64,000 nt of DNA, taken from the NCBI RefSeq assembly GCF_018310535.1, contig NZ_CP074102.1, forward strand, positions 6,634,001-6,698,000, in the 5' to 3' direction. The translations under genes and the position numbers were made by a program. This document shows, piece by piece, positions 36,608-44,951 of the stretch (within the stretch, counting starts at the first letter, position 1; each line of letters begins with the position of its first letter). The notes under the pieces were generated by a model. That model was not told the origin of the DNA and ran no database searches. It was given only the letters and a program-made list of their open reading frames with translations. Source of the DNA: Streptomyces mirabilis (GTDB lineage Bacteria > Actinomycetota > Actinomycetes > Streptomycetales > Streptomycetaceae).

Positions 36608-37689
36608 GACAGGGATCCTTTCGCGGGACTCTTCTGACTCAGGTCGGTGTGGGTGGCCCCCGACGTCCTGGGGGGCTCGGCGCAGCCGCACGAGGTGCGG
36701 TGGACGAAGGCGCAGGGGAGTCGCACGGTGCGGGCCGGGTGGTCCGGCGAGGCGAGCCGTTCCAGGAGCAGCCGGACGGCCTGCGCGCCGATCTCCTTGC
36801 TGGGCTGGGAGATCGCGGTCAGCCGGGGTGCGAACAGATCCGCCCACGCGAAGTCGTCGAAGCAGCACAGCGCCAGGTCGTCCGGCACGGACAGATCGTG
36901 TTCGCGCAGGGCGCGCAGGGCGCCGATGGTCATCGCGTTGTTTCCGGTGACCAGCGCGGTCGGGGGCGCCGCCAGGGACAGCAGCGCGTCGGTGGCACGT
37001 TCGGCGGCCGTCGCCTCGGAGTCGCCGTGTGCCACGAGCCGTTCGTCGTAGGGGAGCCCGGCGCCCGCGAGGCCGTGGCGGTAGCCGGAGATCCGCTCGT
37101 TGGTGGTGCTGAGCCCGGGCAGGCCCGCGACGAGTCCGATGCGCCGGTGACCCCGTTCGGCGAGATGCCCGACCAGCTGTGCCATCGGCTCGGCGTTCTC
37201 GGCGCAGACCTGGTCGAAGCGGAAGGGGTGACCGGCCGGGGCCTCGACCAGGCGGTCCAGGAAGACGGTCGGCACGTTGTGCTGCCCCAGGTAGCGCAGG
37301 AGTGCGTCCGGATCGGCGGAGGGCGCGACGATCAGACCGTCGACGCGTCGCTCGTGCAGCAGCTGGACGACCTTCCGCTCGTGCTGGGGGTCGTCGTGGG
37401 GATCGGCGAGGAGCAGCCCGTATCCGTGCTCCAGGGCGCCCGCCTCGACGCCCTGGAGGATCTCCGTGAAGTACGGGTTGCTGATCGCCGACACCGCGAG
37501 GCCGATGGACCGGGTGCGTGCGGTGACCAGGGAACGGGCCAGGGTGTTGGGCGTGTAGCCGAGCGCGTCGATGGCGTCCAGGACGGCCTGGCGGGTGTGG
37601 GGCAGCACAGGGCGCGTGTCGTTGAGCACATGGGAGACGGTCGCCACGGACACTCCCGCGTGCGCCGCCACGTCGACCATCGTTGCCAT
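36604..37689 (-). CDS. LacI-family transcriptional regulator
   Basis: 361 residues. Residues 4-50 are the LacI helix-turn-helix and hinge (VDVAAHAGVSVATVSHVLND, then YTPNTLARSLVTARTRSIG), followed by a periplasmic-binding-protein-like sensor domain (ISNPYFTEILQGVEAGALEHG, DGLIVAPSAD, PTALVTGNNAMTIGAL, DLALCCFDDFAWADL). The start is ATG 37689 or 37680. A 32-bp palindrome 88 bp upstream is its likely operator, giving autoregulated repression of the regulator-kinase pair. Confidence 0.93.
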   Translation of the reverse strand: MATMVDVAAHAGVSVATVSHVLNDTRPVLPHTRQAVLDAIDALGYTPNTLARSLVTARTRSIGLAVSAISNPYFTEILQGVEAGALEHGYGLLLADPHDDPQHERKVVQLLHERRVDGLIVAPSADPDALLRYLGQHNVPTVFLDRLVEAPAGHPFRFDQVCAENAEPMAQLVGHLAERGHRRIGLVAGLPGLSTTNERISGYRHGLAGAGLPYDERLVAHGDSEATAAERATDALLSLAAPPTALVTGNNAMTIGALRALREHDLSVPDDLALCCFDDFAWADLFAPRLTAISQPSKEIGAQAVRLLLERLASPDHPARTVRLPCAFVHRTSCGCAEPPRTSGATHTDLSQKSPAKGSLS

Positions 37690-37776
37690 CGCCCTGCCTC
37701 GCCTCTCCCCGCGACCCTCTGGAGCCCTCCCCGAACTCTCGGCCTGCTCCGGCGGGAACGTATCGCATTTGCCGGT

Positions 37777-37808
37777 GGACGTAAACGCTTGCGCAAACGT
37801 TTACGTCC
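37777..37808. promoter_or_regulatory. LacI-family operator palindrome
   Basis: GGACGTAAACG (37777-37787) and CGTTTACGTCC (37798-37808) are perfect 11-bp arms around a 10-bp core that itself contains TTGCGCAA (37789-37796). Central CG-flanked symmetric dyads are typical of LacI/GalR operators. It lies between the divergent lacI and Rieske genes and may control both. Confidence 0.8.
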
Positions 37809-37896
37809 TGTCGCTCAGACCTGTGCGGACCCCCTCCAGGCGGAATGATCCGTACCGGTATCGTCGACACATCCGGCCCCGACCCGTGGAGACGCC

Positions 37897-38301
37897 ATGC
37901 CTGCCCGCCGTACCGTCCTGCGAGGAGCGGCGCTCGCCCCGGTCGCCGGGATCGCCCTCAGTGCCTGCTCCGGCGGCAGCGGTGGCGGGACGCCGGCGAC
38001 GCCGACCGCGCCGGTCGACCTGGGCGCGGAGAGCGAGATCGCCAAGGGCGGCGCCAAGCTGTACCGGGAAGAGAACGTCGTGGTCAGCCGCGCCGAGAAC
38101 GGCTCCCTGAAGGCGTTCAGCACGATCTGCACGCACGCCGGGTGCGCCATCAACAAGCTTCAGGGCACGACGCTCATCTGCCCGTGCCACGGCAGCGAAT
38201 TCGACGCGGCGACGGGCAAGGTGCTGCAGGCCCCGGCCACCGTGGCGCTGAAGGAGCTGTCCGTGGAGGCCAAGGGCGGCAGGATCGTCGCGGGTCCCTG
38301 A
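37897..38301 (+). CDS. Tat-exported Rieske [2Fe-2S] lipoprotein
   Basis: 134 residues. A twin-arginine signal (ARRTVLRGAALAPVAGIAL) leads to the lipobox LSAC at residue 27, then a Gly/Pro/Thr linker. The Rieske cluster motifs are CTHAGC and CPCHGSEF; the second Cys of the first and the first Cys of the second form the stabilising disulfide. It is a small stand-alone Rieske domain held outside the membrane. The electron donor and acceptor are unknown; no partner oxidase is near. It starts 89 bp beyond the LacI operator, which may regulate it. Confidence 0.9.
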   Translation: MPARRTVLRGAALAPVAGIALSACSGGSGGGTPATPTAPVDLGAESEIAKGGAKLYREENVVVSRAENGSLKAFSTICTHAGCAINKLQGTTLICPCHGSEFDAATGKVLQAPATVALKELSVEAKGGRIVAGP

Positions 38302-38340
38302 CCGGATGCGCGGTGACGCCGTGTTCCCGGCCGGCGGGGT

Positions 38341-39288
38341 TCACTCCCAGTCCCAGCCGATGCCCACGATGCCCGACCGCACCCGCGGCTCGACGAGATG
38401 CACCGAGCGATGACGCCCGCTGAGGGGGAGCTCCTGGCGGCCGCTGCGTGGCGCCGCCGCCGAGTGCTGGGTGAACCGGTGGCAGCGCACGGGCAGCACC
38501 TCCTCGGCGAACCGCACCTGGAGGGCGTACTGCCCGCCCGCGAAGCCGAACCCGCGTACGTACTCGCTGGACGCACCGGCCGTGCCGTCCTCGAAGCCGT
38601 AGCGGAACAGGAACGTATCTCCTGCGCGCAGCCGCGTGTCGAAGAGCAGCTCGGCGACCAGCACTCCGGTGTCGTGGTGCCAGCGCACCCGTCCCGTACG
38701 GCAGTTTTCCAGGGCTCGGACCGCCGTGCGCTCCGGGGCGCAGCCCGGGTCGCCGTGATGGACGGCCACATAGCGGTCCACACCGTCCTTGTAGGCCCGC
38801 ACGATGTGGTGGGACTCACGCGCGAGCAGCTCGCGGTGCGTGCCTATCCGGACGAGTTCGTGATGGCCGAGGGTGTGCAGCCCGCCGTCGAGCGGGGACT
38901 CCAGCTCGGCCAGGAGCCGCTCCAGGACGCCGGAGGCCTCCACCAGGGAGCGGTACGAGCGGCCGGTGGGGCGCTGGGGGGCGCAGCGCTCGTCGGCCTT
39001 GGCCAGCAGCCGGATCAGCGATTCGTCCGGGAGCTGGAGGATCTCCTCCAGAGCGCGTACGGCGCGCAGCGACTCGGGGCGCTGCGGGCGCCGGGCGCCC
39101 TGCTGCCAGTAACTCAGGCTCGTGACCCCGACTTTGACCCCGTACCGCGACAGGTGGTGCTGCACGCGCTGGAGAGGCAGGCCGCGAGCGGCGATCGCGG
39201 CGCGCAGCGCGACATGGAAGGGGCCGCCCGCCAGGGCCGTCTCCAGTTCCGCGATGGCGACGTCCGCGTGCTGTGTGCCGTACCGCAT
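38341..39288 (-). CDS. HTH-containing protein of unknown function
   Basis: 315 residues. The N-terminal 80 residues form a phage-repressor-like helix-turn-helix (LRAAIAARGLPLQRVQHHLS, then VTSLSYWQQGARRP). The rest does not match a domain I recognise; VRFAEEVLPVRCHRF and SVHLVEPRVRSGIVGIGWDWE near the end suggest a beta-rich region. Streptomyces genomes carry close relatives as hypothetical DNA-binding proteins. ATG at 39288 has AAAGG 7 bases upstream and a palindrome TGTGAA-TG-TTCACA 14 bp further, which may be its own operator. Confidence 0.75.
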   Translation of the reverse strand: MRYGTQHADVAIAELETALAGGPFHVALRAAIAARGLPLQRVQHHLSRYGVKVGVTSLSYWQQGARRPQRPESLRAVRALEEILQLPDESLIRLLAKADERCAPQRPTGRSYRSLVEASGVLERLLAELESPLDGGLHTLGHHELVRIGTHRELLARESHHIVRAYKDGVDRYVAVHHGDPGCAPERTAVRALENCRTGRVRWHHDTGVLVAELLFDTRLRAGDTFLFRYGFEDGTAGASSEYVRGFGFAGGQYALQVRFAEEVLPVRCHRFTQHSAAAPRSGRQELPLSGRHRSVHLVEPRVRSGIVGIGWDWE

Positions 39289-39301
39289 GCAGGGGCCTTT
39301 C

Positions 39302-39315
39302 TGTGAATGTTCACA
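39302..39315. promoter_or_regulatory. Palindrome TGTGAA-TG-TTCACA, candidate operator
   Basis: Perfect 6-bp arms immediately upstream of the HTH gene; a related half-site TGTTCACAC occurs at 39375-39383 in the same intergenic region. Autoregulation is the simplest reading. Confidence 0.5.
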
Positions 39316-39430
39316 ACGGCTGGTCAGACCGTTGGATGCAGGTCGTCGGGGGCGCCCGGCCGGCGCGCGGGGCTTGTTCACACGCGCCTGTCGCCGTCCA
39401 CGACCCCGAGTTCCCACGCATTGAAGCGTG

Positions 39431-39459
39431 TTGACCAAGCCCCGACAACACCTGATACG
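39431..39459 (+). promoter_or_regulatory. Candidate upstream promoter of uvrC
   Basis: TTGACC (39431-39436) and GATACG (39454-39459) are separated by 17 bp, close to the housekeeping consensus. It lies 122 bp before uvrC. Confidence 0.4.
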
Positions 39460-39567
39460 CAACCTACTCAACCTGCCGTACCGCCCTCTGGCCGATCTGC
39501 GATCGCGGTCCCGGCAGCTGAGTCCACGGGCGGGCCGGGAGGTCGTCGCGGTGTCAGCCCTCGCCAG

Positions 39568-39580
39568 TAGGGTGTGTGAC
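39568..39580 (+). promoter_or_regulatory. Leaderless -10 of uvrC
   Basis: TAGGGT at 39568-39573 is followed by 7 bases and the uvrC ATG (39581); there is no Shine-Dalgarno sequence. This is the standard spacing for transcription starting at the start codon. Confidence 0.6.
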
Positions 39581-41731
39581 ATGGCCGACCCCTCCAGCTA
39601 CCGCCCCAAGCCGGGACAGATCCCGGACTCTCCCGGGGTGTACAAATTCCGCGACGAGCACCGCCGGGTGATCTACGTCGGAAAGGCGAAAAGCCTGCGC
39701 CAGCGCCTGGCCAGCTACTTCCAGGACCTGGCGGGCCTCCACCCCCGCACCCGCACCATGGTCACCACGGCCGCGTCCGTGGAGTGGACAGTGGTGTCCA
39801 CGGAGGTCGAGGCACTGCAGCTGGAGTACTCCTGGATCAAGGAGTTCGACCCCCGGTTCAACGTCAAGTACCGCGACGACAAGAGCTACCCCTACCTCGC
39901 GGTGACGATGAACGAGGAGTTCCCGCGGGTGCAGGTGATGCGCGGCCACAAGCGCAAGGGCGTGCGCTATTTCGGTCCGTACGGGCACGCGTGGGCGATC
40001 CGCGACACCGTCGACCTGCTGCTGCGCGTCTTCCCGGTCCGCACCTGCTCGGCGGGCGTCTTCAAGAACGCCGCCCGCACCGGCCGCCCCTGCCTCCTGG
40101 GCTACATCGGCAAGTGCTCCGCCCCCTGTGTCGGGCGGGTCTCCGCCGAGGAACACCTTGACCTGGCCGAGGAGTTCTGCGACTTCATGGCCGGCCGTAC
40201 GGGGACGTACATCCGCCGCCTCGAGAAGCAGATGACGGACGCGGCCGAGGAGATGGAGTACGAGCGGGCGGCCCGTCTGCGCGACGACATCGAGGCCCTG
40301 AAGAAGGCCATGGAGAAGAACGCGGTCGTGCTCGCCGACGCGACCGACGCCGACCTGATGGCCGTCGCCGAGGACGAGCTGGAAGCCGCCGTGCAGATCT
40401 TCCACGTGCGTGGCGGCCGGGTGCGCGGCCAGCGCGGCTGGGTCACCGACAAGGTGGAGGCCGTCACCACTGGTGACCTGGTCGAACACGCGCTGCAGCA
40501 GCTCTACGGGGAGGAGAGGGGCGACTCCGTCCCCAAGGAGGTGCTCGTCCCGGCACTGCCCGACCCCGTGGAGCCCGTCCAGGAGTGGCTGACCGAGCGC
40601 CGCGGGTCGAACGTGTCCCTGCGCATTCCGCAGCGCGGCGACAAGAAGGCGCTCATGGAGACCGTGCAACGCAACGCGCTCCAGGCGCTCGGCCTGCACA
40701 AGACCAAGCGCGCCTCCGACCTGACCACCCGCTCGCGCGCGCTGGAGGAGATCGCCGTAGCCCTCGACCTGGACAGTGCCCCGCTCCGGATCGAGTGCTA
40801 CGACATCTCGCACCTCCAGGGTGACGACGTGGTCGCCTCCATGGTCGTCTTCGAGGACGGGCTGCAGCGCAAGAGCGAGTACCGGCGCTTCCAGATCAAG
40901 GGCTTCGAGGGCCAGGACGACGTCCGCTCCATGCACGAGGTGATCACCCGCCGTTTCAGGCGCTATCTCGCCGAGAAGGAGCGGACGGGCGAGTGGACGG
41001 ACGGCGAGGACGTCTCCACCGACGGGGCCTCCACCGAAAACGCCACCCTGGGGAACGCCACTCCGGCGACCGCCACTCTGGAGAGTGACACCACGGGGAA
41101 CACCTTCGCGGGGAACGCCTTCACCGAGGAGGACGGCCGCCCCAAGCGCTTCGCCTACCCTCCGCAGCTCGTCGTCGTCGACGGAGGCCAGCCGCAGGTC
41201 GCGGCGGCCAAGAGGGCCCTCGACGAACTGGGCATCGACGACATCGCCGTCTGCGGCCTCGCCAAGCGTCTGGAGGAGGTCTGGCTGCCGCACGAGGACG
41301 ACCCGGTGGTGCTGCCCCGCACCAGTGAGGGGCTGTACCTGCTCCAGCGGGTCCGTGACGAGGCCCACCGCTTCGCCATCACCTACCAGCGCACCAAGCG
41401 CGCCAAGCGTTTCAAGGCGAGCCCGCTGGACGAGGTGCCGGGCCTCGGCGAGACCCGCAAGCAGGCGCTGATCAAGCACTTCGGCTCGGTGAAAAAGCTG
41501 CGATCCGCGTCCATCGACCAGATCTGCGAGGTCCCTGGCATAGGCCGCAAGACCGCCGAGGCAGTCGCCGTGGCCCTCGCCCAGGCGGCTCCGGCCGCAC
41601 CCGCCGTGAACACGGCGACTGGAGAGATCATGGAAGACGAGGAAGCCGGGGCGTCCGTCACCACCACGGGCTCCCCGGAGGAGCCCGTGTCCGCGGGCGC
41701 CTCACACGAGCGACGGGGGCAGGAGACATGA
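39581..41731 (+). CDS. uvrC: Excinuclease ABC subunit C
   Basis: 716 residues. Order of domains: GIY-YIG nuclease (PGVYKFRD ... [18 protein letters not shown], residues 15-90), a cysteine motif ([13 protein letters not shown]), UVR motif ([18 protein letters not shown]), the RNase H-like nuclease ([34 protein letters not shown] with catalytic Asp) and a double helix-hairpin-helix ([25 protein letters not shown]). It makes both incisions in nucleotide excision repair. A low-complexity stretch of about 50 residues (470-523) is inserted within the RNase H-like domain, rich in Asn-Ala-Thr. It starts the uvrC-rapZ-yvcK-whiA operon, whose next gene overlaps by ATGA. Confidence 0.96.
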   Translation: MADPSSYRPKPGQIPDSPGVYKFRDEHRRVIYVGKAKSLRQRLASYFQDLAGLHPRTRTMVTTAASVEWTVVSTEVEALQLEYSWIKEFDPRFNVKYRDDKSYPYLAVTMNEEFPRVQVMRGHKRKGVRYFGPYGHAWAIRDTVDLLLRVFPVRTCSAGVFKNAARTGRPCLLGYIGKCSAPCVGRVSAEEHLDLAEEFCDFMAGRTGTYIRRLEKQMTDAAEEMEYERAARLRDDIEALKKAMEKNAVVLADATDADLMAVAEDELEAAVQIFHVRGGRVRGQRGWVTDKVEAVTTGDLVEHALQQLYGEERGDSVPKEVLVPALPDPVEPVQEWLTERRGSNVSLRIPQRGDKKALMETVQRNALQALGLHKTKRASDLTTRSRALEEIAVALDLDSAPLRIECYDISHLQGDDVVASMVVFEDGLQRKSEYRRFQIKGFEGQDDVRSMHEVITRRFRRYLAEKERTGEWTDGEDVSTDGASTENATLGNATPATATLESDTTGNTFAGNAFTEEDGRPKRFAYPPQLVVVDGGQPQVAAAKRALDELGIDDIAVCGLAKRLEEVWLPHEDDPVVLPRTSEGLYLLQRVRDEAHRFAITYQRTKRAKRFKASPLDEVPGLGETRKQALIKHFGSVKKLRSASIDQICEVPGIGRKTAEAVAVALAQAAPAAPAVNTATGEIMEDEEAGASVTTTGSPEEPVSAGASHERRGQET

Positions 41732-42741
41732 GCGACAACGAACGACAAGAGAACCCAGCGCAGACCGAACAACCGGCCGAGCAACCGGCCGGACCGCAGA
41801 CCGGACAGACGGCCGCACCACAGGCTGCCGACGAGACCCAGGGGGGTACGACGATGGAGACGCCCGCGGTGCCCGAAGCCGCCATCCCCGAGCTGGTGAT
41901 CATCTCCGGGATGTCCGGGGCGGGCCGGTCGACGGCCGCCAAGTGTCTGGAGGACCTCGGCTGGTTCGTCGTCGACAACCTGCCGCCCGCGCTGATCCCC
42001 ACGATGGTGGAGCTCGGCGCCCGCTCGCAGGGCAACGTGGCGAGGATCGCGGTCGTCGTCGACGTACGGGGCCGCCGCTTCTTCGACAACCTCCGTGAGT
42101 CCCTCGCCGACCTGGAGGCGAAGAACGTCACCCGCCGGATCGTTTTCCTGGAGTCCTCCGACGAGGCACTGGTGCGCCGCTTCGAGTCCGTGCGCCGTCC
42201 CCACCCCCTCCAGGGCGACGGCCGTATCGTCGACGGCATCGACGCCGAGCGCGAGCTGCTGCGTGAGCTGCGCGGCGACGCCGACCTGGTCATCGACACC
42301 TCCAGCCTGAACGTGCACGAGCTGCGCGCCAAGATGGACGCCCAGTTCGCAGGCGAGGAGGAGCCCGAGCTGCGGGCCACCGTCATGTCCTTCGGCTTCA
42401 AGTACGGCCTTCCGGTCGACGCCGACCTGGTCGTGGACATGCGCTTCCTGCCCAACCCGCACTGGGTACCGGAGCTGCGCCCCTTCACCGGCCTGAACGA
42501 GGAGGTGTCGGCGTACGTCTTCAACCAGCCCGGCGCCAAGGAGTTCCTCGACCGCTACACCGAGCTGCTCCAGCTCATCGCCGCCGGCTACCGCCGCGAG
42601 GGCAAGCGCTATGTGACCATCGCGGTCGGCTGCACCGGCGGCAAGCACCGTTCGGTCGCGACCTCCGAGAAGCTCGCCGCTCGCCTCGCCTCGCAGGGCG
42701 TGGAGACCGTGGTCGTCCACCGGGACATGGGGCGCGAGTGA
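41728..42741 (+). CDS. rapZ: RapZ/YvcJ-family nucleotide-binding protein
   Basis: 337 residues. Walker A is [15 protein letters not shown] (after the family's usual GMSGAGKS), and the C-terminal domain holds [21 protein letters not shown] and [18 protein letters not shown]. RapZ proteins bind RNA or metabolites such as GlcNAc-6-P and control cell-envelope precursor synthesis. The N-terminal 45 residues are a Gln/Pro/Thr-rich extension; a shorter start at 41854 (TMETPA) would remove it. It overlaps uvrC by ATGA and yvcK by GTGA, and belongs to the conserved actinobacterial operon with whiA. Confidence 0.93.
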   Translation: MSDNERQENPAQTEQPAEQPAGPQTGQTAAPQAADETQGGTTMETPAVPEAAIPELVIISGMSGAGRSTAAKCLEDLGWFVVDNLPPALIPTMVELGARSQGNVARIAVVVDVRGRRFFDNLRESLADLEAKNVTRRIVFLESSDEALVRRFESVRRPHPLQGDGRIVDGIDAERELLRELRGDADLVIDTSSLNVHELRAKMDAQFAGEEEPELRATVMSFGFKYGLPVDADLVVDMRFLPNPHWVPELRPFTGLNEEVSAYVFNQPGAKEFLDRYTELLQLIAAGYRREGKRYVTIAVGCTGGKHRSVATSEKLAARLASQGVETVVVHRDMGRE

Positions 42742-43808
42742 CCGGACGTGCCGCTCTGCGGCTGAGCAGGCTGCGCCGGGTCGCCTCCGAGGGACGCGGC
42801 GACAGGCCCGCCGAGGCGCGCGGCGGGAAGCCGCGCCGCCGCGGTGCCCAGCCCAAGGTCGTCGCCCTCGGCGGCGGCATGGGGCTGTCCGCCTCGCTCG
42901 CCGCGCTGCGCCGGATCACCGGCGACCTCACCGCCGTCGTCACCGTGGCCGACGACGGCGGTTCCAGCGGGCGCCTGCGCGACGAGCTGGGCGTGCTGCC
43001 GCCCGGCGACCTGCGCAAGGCCCTGGCCGCGCTGTGCGGCGACGACGACTGGGGCCAGACCTGGGCCCGCGTCATCCAGCACCGCTTCCAGTCCCAGGGC
43101 GATCTGCACGAGCACGCGGTCGGCAATCTGCTGATCGTCGCCCTGTGGGAACAGCTCGGCGACCATGTCCAGGCCCTGGACCTGGTCGGCAGGCTCCTCG
43201 GCGCGCACGGCCGGGTGCTGCCCATGTCCGCCGTACCCCTGGAGCTTCAGGCCCTGGTCAAGGGGCACGACCCGGAACGGCCCGAGGACGTGGAAACGGT
43301 ACGGGGACAGGCGACCGTGGCCCTCACCCCCGGCGAGGTGCAGTCCGTGCACGTCGTCCCCGCCGACCCGCCGGCCGTCCCCGAGGCCGTGGCGGCGGTC
43401 CTCGACGCGGACTGGGTGGTCCTTGGCCCCGGCTCCTGGTTCTCCTCGGTGATTCCTCACCTTCTCGTGCCCGAGCTCCTCGATGCGCTCACCGAGACGA
43501 AGGCGCGCCGGGTACTCTCCCTGAACCTCGCCCCGCAGCCCGGAGAAACCGAGGGCTTCTCTCCGCAGCGTCATTTGGAGGTTTTGGGACGACACGCCCC
43601 TAAACTCGCCCTGGACGTGGTGCTGGCCGACGAGGCTGCCGTGCCCGATCGCGACTCACTCACCGACGCCGCCAAGCGGTTCGGCGCCGCGGTCGAGCTG
43701 GCGCCGGTGGCCCGGACCGACGGATCTCCGCGGCACGACCCGGAGCTGTTGGCCGCCGCGTACGACCGTATTTTTCGGATGCATGGAAGGATCGGCCCAT
43801 GGCGATGA
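42738..43808 (+). CDS. yvcK: YvcK/GlmR-type UDP-N-acetylglucosamine-binding protein
   Basis: 356 residues. The nucleotide-sugar site is [19 protein letters not shown], followed by [31 protein letters not shown] and [10 protein letters not shown]; the [19 protein letters not shown] motif is in the C-terminal half. Homologues bind UDP-GlcNAc and direct carbon flow to the cell wall. The first 35 residues are Arg/Gly-rich. The GTG start overlaps rapZ, and the end overlaps whiA by 10 bp. Confidence 0.93.
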   Translation: MTGRAALRLSRLRRVASEGRGDRPAEARGGKPRRRGAQPKVVALGGGMGLSASLAALRRITGDLTAVVTVADDGGSSGRLRDELGVLPPGDLRKALAALCGDDDWGQTWARVIQHRFQSQGDLHEHAVGNLLIVALWEQLGDHVQALDLVGRLLGAHGRVLPMSAVPLELQALVKGHDPERPEDVETVRGQATVALTPGEVQSVHVVPADPPAVPEAVAAVLDADWVVLGPGSWFSSVIPHLLVPELLDALTETKARRVLSLNLAPQPGETEGFSPQRHLEVLGRHAPKLALDVVLADEAAVPDRDSLTDAAKRFGAAVELAPVARTDGSPRHDPELLAAAYDRIFRMHGRIGPWR

Positions 43809-44788
43809 CGGCAGCGGTGAAGGATGAAATTTCCCGGCTCCCCGTCACCCGGACCTGCTGCAGAAAGGCGGAGGTCTCCGCCATTCTGCGGTTCGCCGGC
43901 GGCCTCCACCTGGTGAGCGGCCGGATTGTGATCGAGGCGGAGCTGGACACCGCGATGGCGGCGCGCCGGCTGAAGCGGGACATTCTGGAGATTTTCGGCC
44001 ACAGCTCCGAACTGATCGTGATGGCGCCCGGCGGTCTGCGCCGCGGCTCCCGGTATGTCGTACGGGTCGTCGCGGGCGGCGACCAGCTGGCCCGCCAGAC
44101 GGGGCTCGTGGACGGTCGTGGCCGCCCGATCCGGGGCCTCCCGCCGCAGGTGGTCTCGGGGGCCACCTGCGACGCCGAGGCTGCCTGGCGCGGGGCCTTC
44201 CTGGCGCACGGCTCGCTCACCGAGCCGGGCCGCTCCTCCTCCCTGGAGGTGACCTGCCCGGGTCCGGAGGCCGCGCTCGCGCTCGTCGGCGCCGCCCGTC
44301 GGCTCTCGATCGCCGCGAAGGCCCGCGAGGTGCGCGGCGTGGACCGCGTGGTCGTCCGTGACGGAGACGCGATCGGCGCGCTGCTCACCCGCCTCGGAGC
44401 GCACGAGTCGGTGCTGGCCTGGGAGGAGCGGCGGATGCGCCGCGAGGTCCGCGCCACGGCGAACCGGCTCGCCAACTTCGACGACGCCAACCTGCGCCGC
44501 TCGGCCCGTGCCGCCGTCGCCGCCGGGGCCCGTGTGCAGCGCGCCCTGGAGATCCTCGCGGACGAGGTGCCCGAGCACCTCGCGGCCGCCGGACGGCTGC
44601 GCATGGAGCACAAGCAGGCCTCCCTGGAGGAGCTGGGCGCGCTCGCCGACCCGCCGCTGACCAAGGACGCCGTCGCCGGCCGTATCCGGCGGCTGCTCGC
44701 GATGGCCGACAAGCGGGCCCAGGATCTCGGCATCCCCGGGACGGAGTCCAACCTCACCGAGGAAATGGCGGACAACCTCGCCGGCTGA
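43799..44788 (+). CDS. whiA: Sporulation regulator WhiA
   Basis: 329 residues. The N-terminal half is a degenerate LAGLIDADG homing-endonuclease fold ([44 protein letters not shown]); the C-terminus is a helix-turn-helix ([37 protein letters not shown]). With WhiB it activates sporulation septation genes in Streptomyces. Start ATG 43799 or 43805. It is the last gene of the uvrC operon and is followed by a strong terminator. Confidence 0.95.
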   Translation: MAMTAAVKDEISRLPVTRTCCRKAEVSAILRFAGGLHLVSGRIVIEAELDTAMAARRLKRDILEIFGHSSELIVMAPGGLRRGSRYVVRVVAGGDQLARQTGLVDGRGRPIRGLPPQVVSGATCDAEAAWRGAFLAHGSLTEPGRSSSLEVTCPGPEAALALVGAARRLSIAAKAREVRGVDRVVVRDGDAIGALLTRLGAHESVLAWEERRMRREVRATANRLANFDDANLRRSARAAVAAGARVQRALEILADEVPEHLAAAGRLRMEHKQASLEELGALADPPLTKDAVAGRIRRLLAMADKRAQDLGIPGTESNLTEEMADNLAG

Positions 44789-44817
44789 CTGGTCCGACCG
44801 ATCGCCAGAAGCCCAAC

Positions 44818-44858
44818 ACGCCGGTGCCGATGCCCACTTGGGACATCGGCGCCGGCGT
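44818..44858 (+). terminator. Terminator of the uvrC-whiA operon
   Basis: A 15-bp stem (44818-44832 with 44844-44858, one G-T pair) enclosing a further CCC/GGG pair and an ACTT loop, followed by TTGCGTTCCTGT. It lies 30 bp after the whiA stop. Confidence 0.85.
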
Positions 44859-44951
44859 TTGCGTTCCTGTGAGGCACCCTTGACTTGACCATGAAGTGTC
44901 ATGAGCCTGGCATCTGTTCGCTGCTGTGGCGGACTCACGCAAGGGGGGCTC

